Shown: positions 1 to 14,658 of the stretch, in pieces
Layout: each line of letters starts with the position of its first letter
Position numbering within the stretch: position 1 is the stretch's first letter
DNA from: Hermatobates lingyangjiaoensis
Lineage: Eukaryota > Arthropoda > Insecta > Hemiptera > Hermatobatidae
Length of the DNA: 64,000 nucleotides
Direction of reading: 5' to 3'
Assembly (NCBI GenBank): GCA_026182355.1
Contig: JAPFBL010000118.1
Span: forward strand, 497,001-561,000
Notes under the pieces: model-generated
Told to the model about the DNA's origin: nothing
Seen by the model: only the letters and a program-made list of their open reading frames with translations
The model's database searches: none
Position numbers and translations under genes: made by a program

Positions 1-826
1 TTTTTAATCGATAAAGTTTATGAGAAAACAGAAGAATTGGACAAAGCTGCTTCAAAACAGCTAAAATCAATTTTAAACTCAAACAGCTAAATGAAGAAAG
101 GTTCTCATCGATGATAGAGTTAGGAGTCCTACTACAAGAATAATAAAGTCTTGTTGACTAGGTGCTTACAGTACAGCATTGTGTTTTAGTATTCGAAAAT
201 TCGCCTTATATGTGGTTTTGCAAAAGTAAAAATTACACAAAGACAGAACTCAGAAAAGCACCATTATCAGGCTGACAAATCAAAACCAAGCATATGTACA
301 ATATTGATGTTCCTTGGACAATTCTGTCCACCTATTACAAAAGGTGGTTATTGTCACTTAAAAACAATAAATTCTCGGAATTTAATTACAATCCTAATTA
401 CTTTAAAACTTCATTTTTAAGAAGGCTACAATTAAATCCCCATCTATTCATAAACATCAAGTTGGTAATAGCCTTATAGACCGTAGATTCCACAAGTATC
501 AAAACCTGGCTGTCCCACTTATTAAAAGCCATGGTCATGACTTGAGAATTAAATATGAACTCATTTTCCGATTTTCTTTACACCAAAATTTTTTTCTGAG
601 AAAAGTTGCAAGAAATGAGATACTTTCATCCTCAAACCGGATATCATTAGGGGCATTTCTATCGTGAAACATCAAACAGACAGTCACCTGACTTTTATAT
701 TTCAAGATTTAATTCAAATTTAGTTTCGAAATAAAAATCACAAAGAAATAACATAAGTCTCGATAAAAAAATGTATTACAAACAAAACAATATATATATA
801 TATATAATAAGAAAAATGCATTTTAC
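1..826. other. Left flank, unassigned
   Basis: Plus frames 1-90 (...VYEKTEELDKAASKQLKSIL, then stop) and 450-668 (HQVGNSLIDRRFHKYQNLAV) are protein-like but not recognised. No further WDR81 exon is visible before the edge. Confidence 0.3.
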
Positions 827-975
827 CTGGAAAGAGTATCAAACAAGTACCATGCACCGAGGACATCAGTCAAACAATTCTCGATCAGCATTTTAAAGAA
901 AGGTACAATTAGTTTTATGCACGAAGTACCACCTTCATCGCACAACTTTTCCAAAGTGGTCATTACATTTTTTAC
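827..975 (-). CDS. WDR81: WDR81 exon 15 (last in window)
   Basis: 149 nt, acceptor TTTTTAG and donor AG|GTAAAA. It encodes [40 protein letters not shown] and AWYLFDTLS. The donor is intact and phase 2, so the gene continues past the left edge. Confidence 0.88.
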
Positions 976-3900
976 CTAAAAATAAATAATTTCTGGTAAT
1001 TTACAACTTCATTAAGTTATACTTCATTAAGAAAGAAGATAATTAGTGTTAAATAAAGTAAATTTTGTAATGAGCAGTAAAAGACACAGGTTAACAATGT
1101 GGTAACATAGATGAAATTAGCCATGATTTGATGTATATCAATACTGAAACACTGAAACTTCGCATCAAAGCCTGACAGCTTTAACTGCACTTACTACTCT
1201 CTTCTACTCATATATGTATTCTTGTCCTTCTTATGTATTTGGCAAAGAGTACTCAGTATTAAAAGAACTGAATGTAAAGATCTTTATTTTACATTCAAAG
1301 TATTTGTGGTTATTATTTATCCGTTTTAACTATAGTTTTCCATTCGCGTAATTTGCATGTAATATACTAGTACACATAGGCCACATGGAACAGTTTTAGA
1401 AAAGAGAACCACAAATTAATAAAACCGTAACTGATGATTTATTACTTTTCAAAATAATCATCCTTAATTAGGAACCTTTTTCATTCGCCTAAGCCACTTT
1501 CAAAGAATGAATGACACTAAAAATTGGGTATCTCATTCAGTTCTATGCCTTTTGAGTTCGGCATGTCAAAATTTTAAAAATTCGTAACATAATTACGATT
1601 ATAACAAAAAAAAATTGTTGCTTGTTTAAAGTCCTCTAAAATAAAAAAAAACAAAATGATGAAAAGAATGATTTACTTTTACAGCCTTGTTTTACATAGG
1701 TCATTGACACATAACATCAATAAAATTCAATAGAAAAAACAACAATTACAATGAATAAAAACAAATACGGTGAATGAAAACAATTGCAGTGGAAAAACAA
1801 TGCTTACAAGAATTCAAATGTGTACGAACAAGCTTTCGACTTCCACACACGTCATCGTCGGGTTAGATTAATCTACACAAGTGCTCCTTAATAATGGAAC
1901 CCGAACAGTCGGGGCGTTAACCCCGCCGCATACGTTAATAAATTGTTGAAAGGAACGGAACTTAGGCAAAAGTTCTACACATTAATCTGAGTGATTGTAC
2001 CCAAACGTCCGATTAAACAAACAAAAAACGTAAGGGCTGACGTTTTAACCCGCGAGGGGATCAGTTTTTTTTTATTCTATCCTATTCTAAAGCTTTTAAA
2101 AACAATCAGTATGGTCTGATGAACAAAAAAGTAAAAGGATTACCAAGAGGTAAGATAAAAAAAAATATATAAAAGGATACCTTATATTCGTAGAGTTGCT
2201 GAAGAGTTTTGCTATCACTGATCATACTAGATGTGAAGGTAATAGAAAACAAGGCTACACAAGTGGTATAAGTAAGAGGTATATACTGGGGGAAGTGCAG
2301 TGGAGAGATGTAGGGTTGAAGAAGCTGGTGGGCAGAGAGCGGGGGACAGCCGCCCACGCAAAGCTCAACCTTCTCCTGAAACAAACGTTATCATATAAAC
2401 ACCTATAAATGTAATCAAACAAGTACTAACTTTTATATATTCTTAAAATATTTTCGCGTTAAATACACCCAAAAACTGATATATAAAGATTGACTCAAAA
2501 GTAACACCCTATACTAAAATATTTATCTTTTTTTTCTCATTAAATAATTATTGTCTCAATTCTTTGGTGCATGTTATCAATATATGGCCATTATTTTTCA
2601 GTTCGACTATTTCCTTTGAATTTTCAAATCCCTAAAAACATGGGTGGATATGCTGCTCTTCTAGATTCAATTATGAACTTAGGACATCAATCAATCTCGT
2701 GCAAGAGAAGAGGGCGATTACATGAAGAAATGTTCATGTCACACAAAGTAAATTAAGACTTGAAAAACGAATAGCCAAAAAGTGGTCACTCTGACTGCTA
2801 CGAAAGCTTCCATATAAATCCTGACCTGCCATAAGTACTCGAAAAAATATTGAATATAAGACTGCGCTCTAAGCATTTCTGCTACAGTTCTTCAAGAATG
2901 ACTTTCCTTACATTAAGGAGTTTACTTTCCTTACAAATGGGGATCCAGGATAGCTCAGTGGTTACCGTACTCGCCTCTGAACTGGTAGGTCCGGGGTTCG
3001 ATACCCACATAGCCCTCGATTTATTCACTTGGGAGGTGATTAAATCTGAGCACGTCATCCCTCTGAGAGGACGTTAAACCATCAGTCCCGAGCCTGTACA
3101 ATGACAGGTACTCGGTAAAGATGGCTATTCTAAATACCCTTGAGTTAGGCAAAATGTAGGACTCCCAATGTATGTAGAATCAACTGTTAATGTAATTAAC
3201 TACATACATTGATTAGGTAGTTAATCACCTATCAATGTGTTGATGTTGATATTTTGATGGGCGATGGCCCATTACTGAAATAGATGCCAAATAATAAATG
3301 AGCCACAATTTCCGCCCCTGGAACAGCACTAAAATGTTCTATAAGAACGCCATACAAGTGTAGGTCTTGGAAAACAAACAACTTTCCTTAAAAATGGGAG
3401 AACTCTTACCCTAGTAATGAATGAGTGGAAAGCTAAAATACCTGGCATAAAACCGTTCAATTATTCTTTTAAAGAAGTAAGACTATTCTATAAGACAAAA
3501 TACCACCGAACAATTCAATGAAGAATAGTTCCTCTATCTTTTCTAAGAGTATCATTCGTGAAATTAGTTGATGTTCTTGCGGAAAAAATTGAATAAACAA
3601 AATTCAATCCTTTTTAAATGCTATCTTCTATTATTAATTTTAATATCGTATTTAAATTTAAATGTGAACCATAATAAATATTGCGAATTTCAAAATAGTT
3701 ACTTATCCATGTATATACACGCTTGTAGGCTTCAAAGCTTTCGTATTAGCAAAAGACAAAAGTGTATCACACTATCACACTCCTGATTTAGCAATCATAA
3801 ACATGATTTTGTCACTGTTTTTAAGACTGCATAATTATAATATTATAGATTCATAAATTATTATATTCTTTTTAATTTAAAATTATCTTTATATATTGCA

Positions 3901-6900
3901 TTCCCAAAATGAGGTTTTTACTGACCACCTTAGAGATAGCAAACAACAAATGAGGCAAACTTTTTAAAAATTATTATACCAATATATAATAATTTTTACC
4001 CAAAAATCTATTAATGAATCATAAATATTCCAAATTTATTTTAATGGATGTCTAGGTTAATCCACTTCTTTAAAGAAAGATGGCAGATTATATCTAAAGT
4101 CAGAAAGATATGAGCTACATTCACACGCATAGATAGTTTTCTATTACTCAAAACAAAAAATGAGAGTCAAATATTATATAAACAAAATTAACATTACAAG
4201 TATTTATTTATTAAATCACATTATATTACAAATACCTGCAGCAGTATATTAACAATGGGTTGAATAATTTTAGGAAAACTAGATATCTTTTGCTGGGCTA
4301 TTCTTCTACAAATTTGAAATCTTCGACAGAAGTCCATTTTATTAATTCCAATTCCAAATATTCTAACTTCTGAAGGCAGAAATATTTCTACTATTAAACA
4401 ACCTAGGACCTGAAAACAGTTGCCAATCATTAAAGAGAAATCTATTATAATTCCACAGTTTAATAATGCATAAAACATCAATTAATCTCGATATATAAAG
4501 TTTGTGAGTTTGTTTGTTTGTTTGTTCACCCATTTTCCGTAGAGATAGAGACCTGAAATTAAATATATAATATTTATTACCTAAATAATGTTTAATAAAA
4601 GATAATCTTCACTATATTCCCAAAATTGGAGCCAGGGTAGCAAGTGTCTTGCGTGCTCGCCGATGACAAAAGTGCAAATATATATAAATGTAACAAAAAA
4701 AAATTTTTTTTTTATTTAATATTTGTGTGATATAAACACTGGTAATAAAGTAAAGGCATGGAGACAGGGTAGCCCACTGGCTTACGTGCTAGCCGATGAC
4801 AGTAGCACAAATAAATTAAAAATAAATGTAATAAAATTTTTTTTTTAATTTAAAATTTGAATAATATAAACAATGGTAATAAAGTGAAGGTATGGATCCA
4901 GGGTAGCCAGTCGCTTGCATGCTCGCCGATGACAGTAGAGCAAATTATTATAAATAAATGTAACAAATACATAATAAACTACTACATAGAGGTTGAAAAT
5001 GAATAATTTTAGAAACAAACTTTAACACAACTGTCAGTTAAAATACGAATCTTCTAATGTAATATTATACAGACATATTCCTTCCATTAATGTGTTTTTA
5101 TGTTAGGTAAATAAATTGAATATTTCAATTTACAAGTTTTGTTTGTTTTAAATATATTACATTATGTGAAATATATTTCTTATTGTGGTTTGATCATTGA
5201 TTGTTATTTCACGTGTTTATGTGAAATATTTTTATATTACATTATGTATATAACTTGAATTGATATTTTATTTATTTATATGATAAAATAAATGATTTTT
5301 TACTTTTAAATGATTTTTATTTTCCTAAATATACTTACTATGTAAATATCTTGAACCATGTTAAGAATACTATATCAAAAGCTTGGGCCATATAAGAATC
5401 TGTTTCCATGCCTTAATAACAAGTAACAACAATTAAAATTATCCGTGTTAATCATGTTCAGTGAATTCATTTCAATACATATTGTTATAACTTCTGAGTG
5501 ATATAAAGAGTCACAGGTGGTCCAGTTTAAAATAAATGTGAAAATCATCTCAAACAGGTTGAAGCAATATTGAACTTCAATAATATTGATATTTTTATAA
5601 TGACTATTCTAACTTACACTTAACTTTTCCTAACGTTTCTTGAGAAAATTTATTCAGATTGATTTTGATACACAGTTTTTATGCTTTCTTAACTGTGCCA
5701 GGTAATTTCAGGTTAAATACTTTAGCTTCAACCAATGCATGAAAGAATTCGAAAAAAAAATCAGGAAAAACATTTTAAGTTAGAAAGGTTTTCTACTTTA
5801 ATAAATGAGCATGATTAAAAATGTAAAAATGTAAAAAATGTAAAATGATTGGACAGGGTGAATAACCTCTTAGTTGGCGGTGTTGCATCCAGAGAATTTT
5901 CCAAATTTGTCGTCTGTTTCAAAAGAGTGCTTGTGTGACCCCACGTCTCGAAAGTACTTTCAGAGTGAAAGGTTATTTTGTATAAGAGGAACTAATTTTT
6001 AACCAAAATGAAAATAAAAATAATAAAATGTATAATAATATAATAAACACTTTTTTCTTCTCGGAATTTTGGTCAGGGTTAATATATGGAATCACTTTTT
6101 CACCATTTCGTTTTTGAAACATTAACACTGGATTTTTTGGACGTCTACACAATGAATTTGGTTATGTAGCAGTTAACATGGCGAAGCAACTATTGAAGCT
6201 TAATAAGTCTCAATAATAAGTCTCAGGCTCAATAAGGAAGAATGACAAGATCTTTTTACTTCGATGTAGGTCTGAAAATGTATTTCCTAACCATGTGCCT
6301 AAATCTTTCAAATGTGTATATCCTAATTTAAATAGTAATCACCCGTATATTTATGAGGCGAAAAGGTGATTCCATATATTAACCCTGACCAAAATTCTGA
6401 GGAGAAGAAAAAAGTGTTTATTAGTAATTGTGATCAAGAAAACAATACCTTATAATAATATAATATGTAGTACTTTATAAGTAATTCTAATATTTACTTA
6501 TAATTCTATAATTTCAAGTCAGAAATACAAAATCTCGACAACACTAACAACCAAAGATAAAGAGATTCGAACTCAGGTAAGAGACAGAGCTAAGGCACCT
6601 ATCTGTATTAAATAAAATAATATTACCTGCATTTCCCGGAGTCTTCTTCCAGCAATAATTTGCTTATAATAAGCAGTTTCACTTCGAACAGCAATGTTTT
6701 CTTTACAGTGTCCAAAATCAGAAAAGTTGTTCTTATTAAAGTTGTGAATTGATTCCACTGCATTCAATGCTACCACAGGATTATAGTCTTTTGGAAGTAA
6801 TATTGGAATAATCTCACTCGAACAGGACTAAAACAAAGGAATCTTGCTTATATATATTTGCAAAAAAAAAAACTGATAATAAATCTTAAATTGAAAAAGC

Positions 6901-9900
6901 AGAATATTACCGATGCCGAACGATTCCTGGTAACTTGAGCTGAAGCATGTCCTGGAGCAACCATTTCGAAGTCTAACTCACTTAGGTCTTCAGAAGAACT
7001 ATCACAGCCTCCTGAAGCAAACAAAACAATCAATTCTATTTTAAGCAAAGACTAAGAAACGGTATGCTTGTAAAATAATTTACATTTAAATAAATACATG
7101 AACCAGATAAATAAATACACTCATGTACCAATGCTGCCTGCCGTTTTGGATTCCTTTATAACAGGGGTGGGCAACCTTTTTGAGAGTGCCTGCCAAAATC
7201 AGCCAAGTCTCTGACACAAACTTTTTCCACGTGCCAGCCATTTTTTTTTTAGAACTTATTTGGTATCTCATAACAACTTTTCAAACGAAAAAATAATAAA
7301 TTACCTCAGTGTAATTAAACATATAAAAAAACAGGAAAAAATTATTTAACCTTTAAAAAAAAAGAAAGTAACTATAGCAACAAGATCAACTTCTTTTTCT
7401 TGAGACCTGTTTAGCTTCGTAGAGCTTAAACCTCTTCACCACCAGGACGTACATATACTGTCATGGAATGAAAGGTTATACCCCAAGGAAAGTAGTTTTT
7501 TTTTTGTCTGTGCTTAGGGTAACGTGTGCTTGCATCTATGCTAAGGGTAACCTGTGCTCTTGCGTGCCAAGTTTAACACGCGTGCCAGGGGTTGCCCACG
7601 CCCGCTTTATAACAATGTACTTTGTACTTGAGACAACTAATGGTCTATAATTAGATGTAATTGTGATATAGAGGTCTGTGATTGTTTATTAATACGTATC
7701 GAGGGCGTAAAGGAACGAGCCTTCTAAAATATCTCCACAGGCAGATCTAAACCTACTGGAATACAATGTGCAATGTGCAATCAACCCCTGAGAGTATAGT
7801 TACTTCTCACAAAACGATGTGAATCCCAAACTCACACGCCTACCCAAACCTTAGGCAAGGAAACATAGCAACCAAAACCAGGTGTGATATAACATAAAGC
7901 GTCCTTGCCTAGCCAGCATGCACGAATGCTTGGGGCATTACCTTCCCTAAGGTATCGATACTATTTAATATGTGGTGACACATTGCCCACTTACTTAGAT
8001 ATATCAACTGGGAAATTAAAAATGTTTTGCAAGCCATGTAGGCTTTTAACTTTGATTTCCGTTTTTACGAGACACATACGGATAACGGTATCAAGTACTC
8101 CTTAAAGATCCCCACCTTCAATAAACTAGAGGAAAGTAAACTTTAGGATTCCATTGCAGAATAAATTAGGTAATGCGGCACACTTATAACTAAAATATTT
8201 CTACCCACAAATTTTCACTCTTGGAACGCCCAATGAGAAAGCCTGTACGAGTCAAGCGGTCGAAACAACAGTCTGAGGTCCAAACCAAACGACGAGAGCA
8301 TTCATGAATGAGTGGGTCCATTCCCCTAATAATAATATCTAATGTATATTAGTAGATGTAAACCTGAAGTAGAACACTAGTGTTCGAAACGCGTTGTTAG
8401 TTTCATATTAAACTTTTTTTGTGTAGAGACGTAATTCTTGGAATCCCCGAATAAATTACTCTTAAAACACAGGACCGGTTCTAGGAACTGTATTGAGTAC
8501 TTATACGGGTGCGTGGTCAGTTGGCAACCAAACTTTAAGTCTATAACATGAAATACAATGACAGTAAAGTTAATCAATGTTTTATCCAACATAAGTCGTA
8601 CGTTAAAATAAACCTATACGTTAGATGGATTAAAATTTATAAAACACCTGAAGATGGATTGCGTAATAGAAACCAAAAAATCAAATCGGCCTAGAACAAA
8701 CGGTGAATATGCAAAATTTAATTTATACCGATCAATATGATTTATTCTACATAATTCAGAATGCTTGGTTATCCTAATCATTATTATCGACCATCAGCTA
8801 ACTTATAATGAAGGAATAATTAAATTATAAGTATAACACTAGTACTAAACTGAAGTACAGAATTGAAGTTTATACTGAACTTAAGTATAGACTGAAGTTT
8901 TTACAGAATTAAATCTTCGGTTGAAATATTAACCAATTTAATCATCTAACATCCGAGGGTTTAAAGATTACCATTAGTAATCGTCAACTGTTTAAAGCCC
9001 ATAGATATGATTAGAATTTCTTTGTAACTACAAAAGTACAGAAAGACACGTTAAATAAAATAATTTATTAAACTAATTATTCATATTTTCAATAATACGT
9101 TTACTTTGTATATATTAATTTTAAAAGAGTAACAGACAGAGTAAAGAAATACACTTACAGACTCAAATTTTAGGGCAATCTGCCTTCGGGAGAAAAGAGA
9201 AAGGAAGACCAAGCACCCGTAACACTAAACGGGTTACTTGCCGCTGCGTTACAACGTGCTTGGTCTCCTTTCTCTTTTCACCTGAAGACGGATTGCCTGA
9301 AAATTTGAGTTTGTAAGTGTATTTATTTACTCTTCTTCGATTTTGAACTTGTACTGTGCCCAGTTTGGATCATCTTTCCCGATTTTCTAGTGAATTAATT
9401 TTAAAAGAATGATATTTTTTCATTTCACCTATTCAATCTTTGATAACCTACAAACCAAATACATATTATTATACAAGCCCAAGGAAAAATAACTTGGGGC
9501 AAGGTTAAAAAAATAATTTAACTCTTACTGTTAAATTGCTGAAAACGAGGAGGTGTTTTATTGAAGTAAATGAAGTGGTTTAGTGATTTGGAGGGATGAG
9601 GTATATTGAAGAGCTGCACTAAAGAGTTGTGCGTCAGAGTAGTGTGACCGTCGACTAAATGGAGACAAACGTTTTTCGCTTTAACAGCAGCGGTGCCAGT
9701 CAACCTGTAACAACCAGCCAGAATGAAAACAATAATAAACACTTGTATTAAAAACATAAGCTCTAAAACCAGCCGACTCCGACCCAAACTCCTCTATTTT
9801 TCTACATCTGACTCTTGATTCCAACTCGTTTATTTATTATTAAAAAACAAATGGCAGGCAACACAAGCTAAAAAGGTAATCCTTTACTCACCTAAAAACC

Positions 9901-12900
9901 TGGCTGCCAGTTGTCACTACACAAAAACCTGTTCTACACAACTCCCGACATAGTCTCATCATGTTTGTCACTCACAGCTTCACAGCTACAGTGTTCCTAC
10001 ACACAGCCTGACCTACACTCGCTACTTACCTGCACAATGCTCCCTGTCTACTTGTAAGTGGCACCGCATCACTTTTGACTATACACATACAAAGCGTATA
10101 CACTCCTCCCTCAGCTCTCCTCTCACATGCTCAAAGTCTGCTACACAGCATTCCTGCTTTCCCCATTCCTTTTACCAGCTTTATCTATATTTCTTTACAG
10201 GATAAAACAATCTCTATTACTGACTTTAATTATTAATCTACTGACACAATGAAACAGGCAAGGCCACATATTTTGTATTAAAATAAATACAAACTTTTTG
10301 TGTTTTACCACCCATGCCCAATGTCCTTCTCTAAAGGGAAAAATTACTGTTTTATCATTTTCGTATTTTTCATGTACACAAGTAATTTAAATAGGTGAGG
10401 AGTCGGAGTCGGAAAAAAATATGCCCCGAATCCTACTCCACATCCCTATAAAAGCAAACACTTGTTATAAAAAACACTCCAATAAGAAACGTTTGCCTAA
10501 AGAATTATTATCAGAATGACGTTTTGCCAAATGTACTTGCCAGTTTTTACTCATATATTTTCCCTATTTGAGGACAAAGTTAAAATTTGTCGACTTTCGC
10601 CATTTTAGAAGAGTCTGAAAAGCCTGTAAAAAAATAACTGTCATCACCACTGAAATTGGACCAGGACCATATCTATAATATATAAATTATATATTATAAT
10701 ATAAAACGTAATATTATATATAAAACGTAAATTTATAAACGTCTTACGTTTGCGAACTACTCTGAAAAACAAGTCTGCTTAGAATCAACTGTAACTTATA
10801 ATCCAATCGTTCTGTCACTTGTTGTTGCTTCCAGCAGCGTACCATTAATTATCACCATTTAGTAAGAAAATATGAAGCTACATTACACCATCCACCAAAA
10901 AAAGACAAGTTTTACAATCAAAGTTGTGTCTCTGCCCCATTTTTAGTAGAGAGACAACAAATTTACTACTTGCTTCGATATTTTGGCATTCTCAGCTATA
11001 TGTGCGAAATGACGAAAACCGAAGCTAACCTAAGACAAAGTTGAGTATAAACTCGAAAGTAAGGTTCAACAAAGGTAATTTTTGACAAAACATTTTAAAG
11101 GTCGTTTGGATAAACGTCTTTAAAAATACAAAAAAAAAAATTTTTTTAAACTATTTATTTAGCACCAAACATTCACTGTAACACCATCGTGTTCCATCAC
11201 AATTTATCTTTGAACTGTAGACTAATGCACTTACATAAGTATCATGCAAAAATAATTACAGAATATTTATCAATTAAAAATAATTATTGTAATGTAATAA
11301 AGCATAGCTAATCTACATTACATAACTTTAACATTAAAGTCGCTTTAATTATAAAAGTATTATTACAAAAAATGAGTATCTTTCGAAGGGAGGGCTTTAA
11401 ATAAGGTTTTAGGAAAGGTTACACAAAAAAGGTTATTACAAAAGAACAGCAAACAAGTAAGCCTTCTAGAAAAGCAAACACGAATAACACACTATGATTT
11501 ATACAAATTATTAAAAATAAAATCGAAAATGTTATTAATTTTAAATCAAATATATGGGAATTAAAAAACTAACTTGTATCCAAAAGTAAGGTCTATCCAG
11601 TGGTGAAGTCTTGAAGACACATGTTGACTTTCAAGCATTGCCCGATGACGAACTATGAAGTCCTGAGGAGAGCTGGCCCAGCAAGGTACTTCAAGATCAC
11701 ACAGGTCTCCATGAATACTCTGAACAGTTAGTCAACAATATATCAGCACCAAAGTCAAATATGACACCATAAACACTCCTAAGAAGAACCAATGACAGAC
11801 AGGAGCCGTATACCTTGAAAACGGACGGGTCTGAATAGAATTCTGGTATACACTCTTCTGGAGACCATAGTTGAAGTCTTTGAATTGAACTTGGATATTC
11901 ATCAGGAACCCATTGAGTACGCACGTACTTACAAAGTACGGCCTTAGGAGTAACTCGACTCAGGTAAACATAGTATGTAATGTCTGATAACAGCTCAGTT
12001 ATATGATGGCCGACCTAAAAGAAGACAAAGCAATGCAATATAATTTATATCAAAATCAAAAAGCTTTCCAAAATATTTGAACTCTATAATTTTATTTTTT
12101 CACAAGACGACAACGAATTTGCAGTTACAAAAAGAATAAGATTAGTAACTAAGTATCAATTTCTGGCACTACTTAAAGTAGTTATATATACTTTAACCCC
12201 TATTTACAGAACAAAAAAAAATTACATAAAGAATTTTAGAAATGAATCATTGCTTATGTCATATCTAACACTATCAAATCATTAGATTATGTAATGTACT
12301 TACATTAATCTTATAACATTTTGCTAATATTAAAATAACAATAATGTAATGCTGCAAAGATTACATGATCTATGTTGATTTAATAAAATGAACATATCCT
12401 AAACAAGTAATAGTTGCATAAACAACCTTTTGTAATATAACATGTTTATTAATTTTGTTATAATAGTAATATAACAACCTTTTTATTATTATATCACTCT
12501 GTTATATAAAATAAAACATATCATTACTCATATAATAAATTGAAAGAAAGAGTTCCTTGAGGATTTTGGTCTAAAGAAAATTAAACTCCTGTTCATACGC
12601 CGACGTTTTGCCAAAAATTGTTTAGCATTTTCAAGGCTAAAAAAAACAATTTATTAACGACATAAGTAGTACAAAACAAATACATCCACGGTATATCAAC
12701 CAAAAGAAACAAGCAAAAATACATTAAAAAGAAACCACAAAAAGATCATAAAATAGCCAGTGTTATTGTTCTTATTTAAAAACAAACATTTGTTGTTTAA
12801 ACATAATTACTTATTATTAATTATTAAGACCAAAAAACACAATTTTCAAACAGATAAACACAATATTACAAAATATTTCTGCGAAGATACCTCTAACACA

Positions 12901-14614
12901 GAATTCAAGCAAACAAACAGATAGTAACAAACACAATACGCAAGAAAATTATAAAACAATACAAATAAGCAAAAAATAAAAGAAATTAAGGGGAAAAAAC
13001 TACAAAAAGTTATTATCTTGTTTTAGAGGAAAAACACTATTTACCAGTCCATGCCTTTATATATCAGCATCATTACACATACGAATACAAAGGAAGGTTA
13101 CATAACCAGAAAAACAGAAAACAAGAAACAATAAGAAAGAAAAACAACAAATAAATAATATTTAAAACACACAAAATAGAGAAATTTCAAAGAAATGATA
13201 AATATTATGAAAGCACCAACGGCCTGTAATAAGAGATCGGATATATCCAGTCTTAGTCTAATTTACTCCAATCTCCTTCAATAGTTTCCATTGAACTATT
13301 TTCAGGTTGATATTGGAGGAGTAGCTTGTTTTCTGTTTTTCTGATTATGTACCCTTCCTTGGTATTCGCATCTGTTATGATGGTAGTAGATAAAGGCATG
13401 GACTGGTAAATAGTGTTTTTCCTGGATAATTTTTTGTAGTTTAGTCCCGTTAATTTCTTTTATTTTTTTCCTATTTTTATTGTTTTATAATTTTCTTGCG
13501 TATTGTGTTTGTTACTGTCTGTTTGTTTGCTTGAATGCTCTGTTAGAGGTATCCTCGCAGAATTATTTTGTAATATTGTGCTTAATCTGTTTGAAAACTG
13601 TTTTTTTTTTGTCTTAATAATTATTAATAAGTAATTATGTTTAAACAACAAATGTTTGTTTTTAAATAAAAACAATAACACTGGCTATTTTATGATCTTT
13701 TTGTGGTTTCTTTTTAATGTATTTTTGCTTGTTTCTTTGTGGATGTATTTGTTCTGCACTACTTATGTCGTTAATAAATTGTTTTTTAGCCTTGAAAATG
13801 CCAAACAATATTTGGCAAAACTTCGGCTTATAAACAGGAGTTTAATTTTCTTTAGACCAAAATCCTCAAGAACCTTCTTTGAACTTGATAAATCAGTAGT
13901 CGAGAAGCTATATCATTATTAATCATATATGTCTTAATGTCAAGAGTGGGGAGACCAAAGGCCTGGCAAGTAGGACACAAACTCATTATTAACTCATGTA
14001 TACCACACAGAAAATCATTTGTGTGGAGACTTTTGTTTGTTTATCCATTTTACCTCAGAATGAGTAAATATTCATATATATATAAAAATAAGTCATCCTC
14101 CCCGTCGCACTTTTGACACACTGCATTGCTCCATAAGCCCATAATATTTAAACGTCTTTTTCGTCAACAGTGACCGGTGAGACTCCTATTAAATTCCTCA
14201 GCCTAGTACTGCCAAGTCGTAGAGAAAATATTACTCATACATGTAATGCAAAAGTTAAAACATTAATGTCATATTTTTTTTAAAGAAACAATATATATAC
14301 ACAATTAAAAACCGCCCTGTCTTCCTGCGGGACTCTTCGCACCTCCTGATGACGACGATGGTCGAAATATCGATGTGAGTTATGTCTGTGTCTTTCTGTG
14401 TGTTTCCTTCGTTTTGAATTTATTTTATATATATATATATATATATATTTCGACAGTCGTCGTCATCGGGCAGAAGTAGTCCCTTTGAGTAGCAGAAGCT
14501 AACTGAGTGGTAGGTCGAATGCGACGAACAAGCTAACTGAGTGGTAGGTCTAATGCAACGAACAAGCTAACTGAGTGGAAGATAGAATGCAACGAACAAG
14601 TTAACTGAGTGGTA

Positions 14615-14658
<44 letters not shown>

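Noticed and set aside
1840..1995. Possible hammerhead at 1.85 kb (CCGACGATGAC...GTCGAAAG)
   Set aside because: The second core base is wrong and no stem I pairing is found.
11697..11780. Extension of the WDR81 exon 8 frame past VFK
   Set aside because: Intron sequence: AAG|GTATAC donor and an acceptor 94 bp on restore the BEACH motif.
13656..13922. 88-codon plus-strand frame
   Set aside because: Lies in the arm of the long inverted repeat; hydrophobic, low-complexity, no family match.
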